DNA from: Thermotogae bacterium
GTDB lineage: Bacteria > Thermotogota > Thermotogae > B3-G13
Reading direction: 5' to 3'
Length of the DNA: 14,404 nucleotides
Assembly (NCBI GenBank): GCA_015486095.1
Contig: WFSK01000012.1
Location: 1 to 14,404, forward strand
Below are positions 7,838 to 14,404 of this stretch, piece by piece. The position numbers were made by a program, and so were the translations under genes. Below the pieces are notes generated by a model. It saw only the letters and a program-made list of their open reading frames with translations, made no database searches and was not told the DNA's origin. The number at the start of each line of letters is the position of its first letter. The stretch's first letter is position 1.

Positions 7838-10372
7838 ATGGATCATATAGGTGAATTCATCGTTGCAAATTTCGTATCCGATGATGAAGTAGAAATAGGT
7901 ACGACCAAGTGGGTAGAGCGTATACATACATCTGATCTGACATCATACCTTAAAAGGCAGATTTCATTTATTGTAGTCCGTTCTCGCATAGAAGAAGAAA
8001 AGTTGTCCACGGCATTACCGATCGTAGACCTCTCGATGCTTTCCGTATTCATTTTTCCTACAGGGGAACCTCCGATATTCGAGAAATATATAGATGATTT
8101 CTCTATTTCCAATGGCGTAAGTGCCCTCGAATATCTTATGACCCACATCAGGAATAGGGATGGATATGATAGGGTGGAAAAATTGTGGGAGAGAAAGAAT
8201 AGATTTGAAAAAAGGATTTTGGAATATGCGCTCTCAAATGCCTCCTTTCTTTCTCAAGCAAAGGAGAAAGAAGTGAAGCAGGAGAAAGTCGCAGAATTAT
8301 CAGATGTCTTTGAGAATAATGGTCAGTTGTCGAAGATATTGGAAGGCTATGAAGAGAGAAAACCTCAGATAGATATGGCTAGATGTGTCGCAGGTGCCTT
8401 GAAAAAAGGTAAAGTTCAATTCATCGAGGCGGACACCGGTACGGGGAAATCCTTAGGATATCTCATACCTTTACTCTTCGATATTCGTGATAACAATTCG
8501 AAGGCTATCATCTCGACGAAGACAAAGGTCTTACAATCGCAACTCCTCAATAAAGATATTCCTGTGGCGAAGAGAGCAGTGGGAGGCCTTTCGAAACTCA
8601 AGGTCCGTCTTCTCAAGGGGAGATCGAACTACCTCTGTCTGTTAAAAGCGATGAATTCTATGACTGCAGGTCAGCAGATCGGCCTTGAAGATGATACTTC
8701 TACTCAGTTGTGGTTGGCATTTCTCGAACGATGGATCTCCGCAACCGAAGATGGAGATATTCAGGCTGTAAACGGAAGAGCGCGTTACTACATCGATGTA
8801 GATCGGTTGTCTTCTCTTACCTCATCTAAGGAAGATTGTATTGGAAGACTTTGTCCCTTCAAGGATAGATGTTTTTTATTCAAGGTAAGACAGGAGGCGA
8901 GGGATAGTGATCTATTGGTCGTAAATCATTCCTTACTTCTATCGGAACATACTATGCGAGGTGATACAGATGAGGTGCGTATTTTACCCGTTGCTGACCA
9001 TCTGGTAATAGATGAAGCACATCGCTTTGCAGATATAGCGATATCTACCCTCGGGTACATTCTCTCTTATAGGGAGATCGAGAATTTCATAAATTCCCTT
9101 TCGATATTCGACGAACGGAGTGGACGTTCTAAGGGTTTGATGAGCGAATGCTTCTTGGCGATCTTTGGTGGAAATACGGAGGAGTTAGTGAAGGAGTCGA
9201 AGCGGTTTGATAGCATATTGGATCGGATTTCAGAGCATCTAAAGTTACTCTTTGCAGGGTTTGAAGCGATGGGAACAATACCATGGAAAACAGAGCATAA
9301 CGATATGGCAGAAGAATTGAGATTGGCTTTGATGGAATGTATGGATGTCGTAACGAGGGTGAAGGAAAAACTGGGAGACAAGATCGAGTGTGAGACTAAT
9401 ACGGAGAATGATGTTATGCTGCTCTTGAAACTCAAAGATGTGTTCGAAAAACTCGATAGATGGATAGAAGGTCTTTATATCCTGATAAACGGTGAAAACG
9501 ATGTATGGGTAAAGTACGTCGAGCGAAGGAAAGACGATGTTTCGTTGAACATAAGAAAGATAGATATCACAGAGGATATCTTCGATATCTTCGATTCCTA
9601 TAGGAGCGTTATCCTTACATCTGCAACGTTGAGTGTAAACGATAGTTTCTCTTTTGTGGCATCACAATTAGGTTTGAACTCATGGGATGAAGATGAGAAG
9701 ATAAGGCTTGAATTTGTGAAGTTGCCTCCCGTTTTTAACTACTCTGAACAGGCTATCTTCCTCATCCCTTCGGATACGGAAGTATATGATCATAAGGAGT
9801 GGGGATATAAGAGATACATAGTATCGATCTCTCGAGTTTTAGCGAATTTGATATCTAACGTTCACAGGAAAACACTGGTACTCTTCACTTCTTATCATGA
9901 TATGTACGCCGTTTTGGATGAGGTGAAGAGAGAGGGCTATAACATATTAGTTCAAGGGAAAGATGGGAATGCTCAGGAAGTAATATCGAGATTCAGGACT
10001 CCAGACTTTGATATCGCATTCGGAGTAAAGAGCCTGTGGGAAGGGATAGACCTACCAGGTACTGCCCTCGAGATCCTGGTTATAGTAAAGCTTCCCTTTG
10101 ACAACCCGAGTGATCCCGTAACGAACAAATTGAATTCACTCAAGGGGTTTAATGGGTATATGCTACCGAAGATGATCCTCGATCTGAAGCAAGGCATAGG
10201 TAGGTTGATAAGGAAGTGCAATGATAGAGGAGCTGTACTCTGCCTTGATAACAGGGTCTTGAAGAAATTCTACGGTAGTGTGGTGATTGGTTCGCTACCA
10301 GATGGGATGAACGTAAAGGTAGCACGTTGGGAAGAGTGTCTGAAAGCGATCAAAGACTTTTTCGATGTATGA
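7838..10372 (+). CDS. dinG: DinG/XPD-family Fe-S DNA helicase
   Basis: This 844-residue superfamily 2 helicase is expected to unwind DNA 5' to 3', for example at R-loops or damaged forks. Motifs in order: RKPQ Q-motif region, Walker A EADTGTGKS (Lys204), Fe-S cysteines 267, 334, 339 and 345, DEAH box (392-395), SAT (595-597), the SLWEGIDLPG motif V region, and QGIGRLIR motif VI (785-792). The last three cysteines have the same spacing (5 and 6) that I recall for E. coli DinG. The first 170 residues or so precede the helicase core; they lack the DEDD residues of the exonuclease-DinG fusions but resemble that fold weakly (see findings). ATG 7838 follows an in-frame TAA directly, so it is the earliest start. 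It has no clear Shine-Dalgarno element, so translation may be coupled to the upstream gene ending 5 bp before. Confidence 0.93.
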   Translation: MDHIGEFIVANFVSDDEVEIGTTKWVERIHTSDLTSYLKRQISFIVVRSRIEEEKLSTALPIVDLSMLSVFIFPTGEPPIFEKYIDDFSISNGVSALEYLMTHIRNRDGYDRVEKLWERKNRFEKRILEYALSNASFLSQAKEKEVKQEKVAELSDVFENNGQLSKILEGYEERKPQIDMARCVAGALKKGKVQFIEADTGTGKSLGYLIPLLFDIRDNNSKAIISTKTKVLQSQLLNKDIPVAKRAVGGLSKLKVRLLKGRSNYLCLLKAMNSMTAGQQIGLEDDTSTQLWLAFLERWISATEDGDIQAVNGRARYYIDVDRLSSLTSSKEDCIGRLCPFKDRCFLFKVRQEARDSDLLVVNHSLLLSEHTMRGDTDEVRILPVADHLVIDEAHRFADIAISTLGYILSYREIENFINSLSIFDERSGRSKGLMSECFLAIFGGNTEELVKESKRFDSILDRISEHLKLLFAGFEAMGTIPWKTEHNDMAEELRLALMECMDVVTRVKEKLGDKIECETNTENDVMLLLKLKDVFEKLDRWIEGLYILINGENDVWVKYVERRKDDVSLNIRKIDITEDIFDIFDSYRSVILTSATLSVNDSFSFVASQLGLNSWDEDEKIRLEFVKLPPVFNYSEQAIFLIPSDTEVYDHKEWGYKRYIVSISRVLANLISNVHRKTLVLFTSYHDMYAVLDEVKREGYNILVQGKDGNAQEVISRFRTPDFDIAFGVKSLWEGIDLPGTALEILVIVKLPFDNPSDPVTNKLNSLKGFNGYMLPKMILDLKQGIGRLIRKCNDRGAVLCLDNRVLKKFYGSVVIGSLPDGMNVKVARWEECLKAIKDFFDV

Positions 10373-10397
10373 GGATAACAGATGGAGGAACTGTGCG

Positions 10398-11279
10398 ATG
10401 CATATCCCTGTGATGGTAAAAGAAGTTAAAGAATGGTTGATAACGAACAAGAGTGGTATATATGTTGATTGTACTGTTGGCGGGGGTGGGCACGCGAAAG
10501 CAATATTAGAGGAGATCGCACCATATGGAGGAAGATTGATAGGGATAGATAAAGATGATCATGCACTGAATACCGCACGTCAAAGGCTATCATCGATATA
10601 TGCCGACAGGATAACTTTGATAAAGGGGGATTTTCGTGCACTAAGAGATATTCTGAATGAACTCGATATCGAAAAGGTAGATGGCATTCTGTTCGATCTT
10701 GGTCTTTCTTCTATGCAGTTAGAGGATCCAAGTAGGGGTTTTAGCTTTTCATCGGAAGGTCCATTGGATATGAGAATGGATCCTACACAAGATAAGAGTG
10801 CTTATGATATAATAAATAAAACACCAGAGAAAGAACTCGCTCAGTTGATCTACGAATACGGAGAAGAGCGATTTGCAAGGAGAATAGCACATCGCATAGT
10901 TGAAGATAGACCCATAGAGACGACACTTCAATTAGTAGAAGCGATAAGAAAAGCTACTCCACCCGTATCGAGGAGGAAGAGAAAGAGGCACTTTGCGACT
11001 CGTACATTTCAAGCAATTAGAATTTGCGTTAATGATGAATTGGATGCTTTAAGAGAGGGATTGGATGCGGCTGCGAGTTCATTGAAAATAAACGGAAGGA
11101 TAGTCGTTATATCCTTTCACTCATTGGAAGATAGGATAGTGAAGCGATTTTTTAGAGAGAATGAAAAGTTAAAGATCTTAACAAAAAAGCCGATACAACC
11201 TATGGAATATGAGGTGAGAGGAAATCCTCGCTCGCGAAGTGCGAAGATGAGGATAGGTATGTATGATATAGGGAAGTGA
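10398..11279 (+). CDS. rsmH: 16S rRNA (cytosine1402-N4)-methyltransferase RsmH
   Basis: RsmH (MraW) uses S-adenosylmethionine to methylate N4 of C1402 in 16S rRNA, near the ribosomal P site. The 293-residue protein shows MHIPVMVKEV at the N-terminus, the SAM-binding DCTVGGGGHA (24-33), GIDKDDHAL, DGILFDLGLSSMQL, the RGFSF...GPLDMRMDP block, ATRTFQAIRI and VISFHSLEDRIVKRFF, all family hallmarks. An earlier in-frame ATG at 10365 overlaps the helicase gene by 8 bp, but ATG 10398 has GGAGGAA (10384-10390) at ideal spacing and starts exactly where the family does. The gene is usually first in the dcw cluster after mraZ; here mraZ is absent and dinG is upstream. ftsL follows after 4 bp. Confidence 0.96.
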   Translation: MHIPVMVKEVKEWLITNKSGIYVDCTVGGGGHAKAILEEIAPYGGRLIGIDKDDHALNTARQRLSSIYADRITLIKGDFRALRDILNELDIEKVDGILFDLGLSSMQLEDPSRGFSFSSEGPLDMRMDPTQDKSAYDIINKTPEKELAQLIYEYGEERFARRIAHRIVEDRPIETTLQLVEAIRKATPPVSRRKRKRHFATRTFQAIRICVNDELDALREGLDAAASSLKINGRIVVISFHSLEDRIVKRFFRENEKLKILTKKPIQPMEYEVRGNPRSRSAKMRIGMYDIGK

Positions 11280-11283
11280 TAAG

Positions 11284-11625
11284 ATGGCTGATATATTGGT
11301 AAAAAAGAAGAACTCATCGATAAAAGATGCTACGGAAGTAAAAGAGAAAACTACTTCTCTGGAATTGGTTAAGACTGCTATAACCTATGCCATCGTATCG
11401 ATCCTCCTCTCGGTATTGCTGTTCTTTCCTCTTTGGCTGAGTATACAAACCAACAAATTGAGGGCTGACATAACGAATGTGAATTTGAAGACAGCAACTG
11501 TAGAACGCAATATCGCACTGTTACAGAATCGTTTGAATACCGTAAGTCATATGATATTGGCTACCGCAAGCGATGTCCTTGTATTCAAGGAAAAAGGTGT
11601 ACCGTATTATGTAGTAGGTAAGTAA
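11284..11625 (+). CDS. FtsL-like small bitopic membrane protein
   Basis: The 113-residue product has a charged cytoplasmic N-terminus (about residues 1-30), one membrane helix (about 32-54) and an extracytoplasmic helical stretch rich in hydrophobic heptad positions (about 56-90), a layout typical of FtsL or FtsB. FtsL sequences diverge strongly, so the call rests on size, topology and the position between rsmH and the penicillin-binding protein gene, which is where ftsL normally sits. If correct, it would join the septal FtsQLB complex that activates FtsW and the transpeptidase encoded next. The start lies 4 bp after rsmH with GAAGTGAT as the ribosome-binding region; the stop is 4 bp before the next gene. 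Confidence 0.7.
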   Translation: MADILVKKKNSSIKDATEVKEKTTSLELVKTAITYAIVSILLSVLLFFPLWLSIQTNKLRADITNVNLKTATVERNIALLQNRLNTVSHMILATASDVLVFKEKGVPYYVVGK

Positions 11626-11629
11626 GTTC

Positions 11630-13510
11630 ATGAACTTAGAGCTGCTTAAGAAGAGAAGTTCTATTTTTCGTTCGATCGTCTTCGTATTGGCATTAGTGAT
11701 ATCTTTGCGATTCTTTTCCTATTCCATCTTTCCTCCAAAGATAAAAAGATTTGATAGGATTGGGAGGGTATTTTTATACCCTCATAGGGGTGTTATCCGA
11801 GACATCAATGGTATTGTTTTGGTTAACAACGATATCGCATACGATGTATATGTAGATGTTGGTGGCATTTCTTTAAAACAAAAGAACGAGATATTAGAAA
11901 AACTCGAATCACAATTTCCGTTGTCAAAGAGGCTTAAAGAAAGGGTATTATCTTCCAATAGAGGTACCTTTCTCGTCCGTAGTGGTATAGCACTGAGACA
12001 GGCAAAAGCGATCGCAGGATATGGCTTCAAAAATGTTGTTTTGATACCAAGCGATAAAAGAGTCCTCCTGTATCCTTCGTTGAGCAAAATAATAGGCAGG
12101 ACGAGTTCATCTTATGGTATAAGTGGTTTGGAGAAGAAATATGATGTGATCTTATCTCCTAAGATAAAGGGAGAACTTTTGTATGCCCGACATGGAAAAT
12201 ACAAGTTATACGGCGATACTTTGGAAGAAAAACCGGCGGTGAACGGTGGTACGGTGTACACGACTATAGATGTGAACATACAACGTATGGCGGAAGATAT
12301 CTTGAAGGCTACTGTAGATAAATATAAAGGAGCAGGAGGAGAAATAGTCGTTATGGATACAAAGAATGGTGGAATAAGGGCTATGGCATCCACAGGCTCT
12401 ATAGGATCTGTTATAGGTGATATATTCGAACCAGGTTCTTCCATAAAGCCTGTAACCGTTTCTATAGGTTTAGAAACACGCTCGGTAAAGGCTACAGATA
12501 CATTCTATAGTAAGGGCTATATCAGACCTTCTCCCTTATCGAGGGTGATCATCCATGACATAGATAAATATGGAACGGTTACCGTTGCAGATGCTGTACG
12601 CGTCTCCTGTAATGTTGGCATTGTCAATGTTGCGAAGAAGATAGTAGACAATATAGGGGAAGAGGGATTTTACAAATACTTACACGCATTTGGTTTTGGT
12701 AATTTCACAGGGGTAGACCTGGAAGGGGAATCGAGAGGAATATTAAGACCTCCCTCCAAGTGGTCTGCTGTAGATTATGCCGAGATCGCCATAGGACAGG
12801 GAATAGGTGTCACGGCTTTACAGCTCTTAGATGCCATATCCACTATAGCCAACGGTGGGGTAATGGTGAAACCTCATATCGTGGATAGGATAGTGTTGCC
12901 AGATGGTAGTGAAAGGTATATCGAAACGAAAAAGAGACGAATCATTTCAGAGGATACAGCGATAGCGGTTAAAAAGATGTTGCGCTCTGTGGTAACGAAC
13001 GGTACCGGGATAAGAGCAAGCGTGCCTGGCATAGAGGTTGCCGGTAAAACCGGAACGGCACAAAAACCCTCGCCCCAAGGTGGCTACTTTAAGAATAAGT
13101 ACTATTCTATATTCGTGGGTTTTTATCCATTCGACACACCGAAATACTCTATAATAATAGTCGTGGATGATCCCAAAGGTAAGTATTATGGAGCGGATGT
13201 AGCAGCTCCGGCATTCAGAGAAATGGTAGAAAGAATCGTCTCTTACGAAAGAGGTAACAGATTTGCTCTTACGGGAGATATAGCACCTGTAAATATGATA
13301 AACGTGATGAATTCGAGTGGTGAAAGTTACCTTCCAGATCTGCGAGGAAAGACATTGAAGGATGTCTTCGTTAGATACGAGCAGTGGAAGAAAAAGTATC
13401 CTGGTATGCAGTTGAAGATAGAGGGTTACGGTAAAGTGGTGATCCAAAAACCAAACCCTGGCACATTACTCAGTAAAATAATGACGTTGTCGATAAAGAT
13501 GAAGCCGTAA
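11630..13510 (+). CDS. Division-type class B penicillin-binding protein (FtsI/SpoVD-like) with PASTA domain
   Basis: This 626-residue transpeptidase cross-links peptidoglycan outside the membrane. A single N-terminal membrane anchor lies at about residues 13-34. It is followed by the dimerisation domain, whose RGVIRDING replaces the usual Arg of RGxIxDRNG with Ile. The transpeptidase domain has the three active-site motifs: SxxK at Ser270-Lys273 (EPGSSIKP), SCN at 326-328 and KTGT at 473-476. The C-terminal 70 residues or so (SYLPDLRGKTLKDV to the end) form one PASTA domain, as in Gram-positive PBP2x and SpoVD. The position after rsmH and ftsL identifies it as the septal enzyme. ATG 11630 lies 4 bp after ftsL with only a weak ribosome-binding element; the stop overlaps the rsmI start by one base (TAATG). 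Confidence 0.93.
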   Translation: MNLELLKKRSSIFRSIVFVLALVISLRFFSYSIFPPKIKRFDRIGRVFLYPHRGVIRDINGIVLVNNDIAYDVYVDVGGISLKQKNEILEKLESQFPLSKRLKERVLSSNRGTFLVRSGIALRQAKAIAGYGFKNVVLIPSDKRVLLYPSLSKIIGRTSSSYGISGLEKKYDVILSPKIKGELLYARHGKYKLYGDTLEEKPAVNGGTVYTTIDVNIQRMAEDILKATVDKYKGAGGEIVVMDTKNGGIRAMASTGSIGSVIGDIFEPGSSIKPVTVSIGLETRSVKATDTFYSKGYIRPSPLSRVIIHDIDKYGTVTVADAVRVSCNVGIVNVAKKIVDNIGEEGFYKYLHAFGFGNFTGVDLEGESRGILRPPSKWSAVDYAEIAIGQGIGVTALQLLDAISTIANGGVMVKPHIVDRIVLPDGSERYIETKKRRIISEDTAIAVKKMLRSVVTNGTGIRASVPGIEVAGKTGTAQKPSPQGGYFKNKYYSIFVGFYPFDTPKYSIIIVVDDPKGKYYGADVAAPAFREMVERIVSYERGNRFALTGDIAPVNMINVMNSSGESYLPDLRGKTLKDVFVRYEQWKKKYPGMQLKIEGYGKVVIQKPNPGTLLSKIMTLSIKMKP

Positions 13511-14181
13511 TGTCTGGAGAAGTATATATCGTTGGTACTCCAATAGGGAATTTGGAAGATATCACTCTTAGAGCTATAAGGGTGTTGAAAGAGGTAGATT
13601 TGGTGTTAGCAGAGGATACGCGACAGGCAAAAAAACTCTTCAACGTCTATTCGATCAAGACTCCGCTGATGAGCTACAATACTCACAATGCCAAAATGAG
13701 GAATAGGTCTTTAAGAAATATGCTGATGGAGGGAAAAAGGTTGGCTTTGATCTCCGATGCGGGGATGCCTTCTATCTCAGATCCGGGCAAGGAGCTTATA
13801 CTGTTAGCCAGAGAGATAGAAGCTAAGATAGATGTTGTACCAGGTCCATCGGCATTGACAACTGCCCTTACGGCAAGTGGTTTTGAGGTATCAAGGGTTT
13901 TATTCCTTGGTTTTCTACCCAGAGGAAAGAAAAGGCGAAGATTGTTCAGAGAAATATCAGATATTCGAGCAACCCTTGTCTTTTATGAATCACCTCATAG
14001 ATTGTGGGATACCTTAAAAGACGCATTGGATATTCTCGGTGATAGAGAGATATTCATTGCGAGGGAGATGACCAAGCTATATCAAGAATATCGGTTGCTT
14101 TCCTTGTCAAAGGCTGTGGAAGAATACAGAGGGAAAGAGATAAAAGGGGAAATAACAGTTCTAATTCGAAGGTTTGTGTAA
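13510..14181 (+). CDS. rsmI: 16S rRNA (cytidine1402-2'-O)-methyltransferase RsmI
   Basis: RsmI methylates the 2'-hydroxyl of C1402 in 16S rRNA, the same nucleotide modified by RsmH. The 223-residue protein belongs to the tetrapyrrole-methylase fold: GTPIGNLEDITLRA near residue 9, LAEDTR (33-38), ISDAGMPSISDPG (81-93), VVPGPSALTTAL, FLGFLPR and FYESPHR. The IAREMTKLYQEY segment and closing KGEITVLI are also typical. It is shorter than E. coli RsmI (about 286 residues as I recall) and ends after the catalytic domain, without the C-terminal helix-turn-helix extension; shorter forms are common outside proteobacteria. The start overlaps the upstream stop by one base, so translation is probably coupled. 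Confidence 0.95.
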   Translation: MSGEVYIVGTPIGNLEDITLRAIRVLKEVDLVLAEDTRQAKKLFNVYSIKTPLMSYNTHNAKMRNRSLRNMLMEGKRLALISDAGMPSISDPGKELILLAREIEAKIDVVPGPSALTTALTASGFEVSRVLFLGFLPRGKKRRRLFREISDIRATLVFYESPHRLWDTLKDALDILGDREIFIAREMTKLYQEYRLLSLSKAVEEYRGKEIKGEITVLIRRFV

Positions 14182-14231
14182 AGTAATGGATGTGAAGACA
14201 AGAAACGAATATCGGCATGCATCAAGGATTC

Positions 14232-14271
14232 GGTAGGAGGGATATCTCGATATGCATCGCTAATGTGAACG
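14232..14271 (+). repeat. Imperfect direct repeat, copy A
   Basis: This 40-bp segment aligns with 14357-14394. It begins with GGTAGG, contains ATATCT followed one base later by GAT, and ends TGTGAACG. By hand alignment about 28 of 38 positions match with one 2-base gap. No further copy was found one period upstream inside rsmI. Confidence 0.55.
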
Positions 14272-14356
14272 AACACGTTGCTCGCTTCCACCATTTCTTT
14301 TTCAGCAAATTGCTATCGTTGTTAAGAGGTTGTTGTGAGACTCATATAGCAAATGA

Positions 14357-14394
14357 GGTAGGGGACATATCTTGATGTGGAAGTGCTGTGAACG
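14357..14394 (+). repeat. Imperfect direct repeat, copy B
   Basis: This is the partner of 14232-14271, about 125 bp downstream. It shares GGTAGG at the start, ATATCT in the middle and TGTGAACG at the end. The unit may continue past the window edge at 14404, so its full length and copy number are unknown. Confidence 0.55.
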
Positions 14395-14404
14395 GTTGCG
14401 AAGC

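Larger units (their letters stand above)
14182..14404 (+). other. Intergenic or non-coding tail with repeats, cut by the window edge
   Basis: I see no convincing gene here. The longest plus-strand open frames are a 16-codon reading from ATG 14186 and a 52-residue reading at 14217-14375, which has no ribosome-binding element and unremarkable composition. A minus-strand frame runs from 14294 into the rsmI 3' end and is probably a shadow. No clear rho-independent terminator follows rsmI. The region contains two imperfect direct repeats, a short inverted repeat AGCAA-A-TTGCT (14304-14314), and complementary segments at 14284-14291 and 14377-14384. It could be a structured RNA, a decayed gene or a regulatory leader for a gene beyond the edge. 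Confidence 0.5.

Noticed and set aside
9067..9435. 122-codon minus-strand open frame
   Set aside because: It is fully inside the helicase gene between recognised motifs. Its serine-rich composition is typical of an antisense shadow and there is no ribosome-binding element.
12947..13447. 166-codon minus-strand open frame
   Set aside because: It lies entirely inside the penicillin-binding protein gene, whose active-site motifs run through the same bases. The composition is rich in His, Tyr and Arg with no family resemblance, so it is a shadow.
14082..14294. 70-codon minus-strand open frame at the right end
   Set aside because: It overlaps about 100 bp of the conserved rsmI 3' end and has no recognisable domain or ribosome-binding site. 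The unusual repeat content of 14182-14404 is reported instead.
14217..14375. 52-residue plus-strand open frame
   Set aside because: It has no ribosome-binding element and no recognisable feature, and it covers one repeat copy and part of the other. Not enough to call a gene.

Overview
The window looks like the chromosome of an anaerobic, carbohydrate-using bacterium, most likely a member of the Thermotogota. This placement is an inference from three things: a ROK-family protein next to an SBP_bac_5-type uptake operon with a non-lipoprotein binding protein, a compact plus-strand gene layout with ATGA overlaps, and a short RsmI. I cannot confirm the taxon without a search. All recognised genes are on the plus strand. 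I see no tRNA, rRNA, CRISPR array, insertion sequence or phage gene.

Region 1 (1-6232) is an uptake locus. It starts with the C-terminal part of a ROK protein (repressor or sugar kinase, cut by the left edge). After a 93-bp spacer with a candidate extended -10 promoter and a small palindrome comes a complete Opp/Dpp-type ABC transporter: a secreted binding protein, two permeases and two ATPases. A perfect 10-bp hairpin sits between the binding-protein gene and the first permease gene, as expected where the binding protein is made in excess. The ROK neighbour favours oligosaccharide rather than peptide cargo, but sequence alone does not settle it.

Region 2 (6233-14181) appears to be a second transcription unit, started by a near-consensus extended -10 element at 6297-6305. 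It encodes a 496-residue exported protein of unknown function, a DinG/XPD-like Fe-S helicase, RsmH (16S rRNA m4C1402 methyltransferase), a small FtsL-like membrane protein, a division-type penicillin-binding protein with a C-terminal PASTA domain, and RsmI (16S rRNA 2'-O-C1402 methyltransferase). Gaps are 5 to 25 bp or overlaps. This is a reduced dcw-type cluster (rsmH-ftsL-ftsI) joined to dinG and rsmI. It brings together the two enzymes that modify the same ribosomal nucleotide.

Region 3 (14182-14404) has no convincing gene. It holds two imperfect direct repeats about 125 bp apart and potential long-range base pairing, and it is cut by the right edge. Nothing in the window is a clearly new defence or mobile system. 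The most unusual points are the DinG N-terminus, which looks like a DEDDh exonuclease fold that has lost its catalytic residues, the exported protein of unknown function at the head of the division operon, and the unexplained repeats at the right end.
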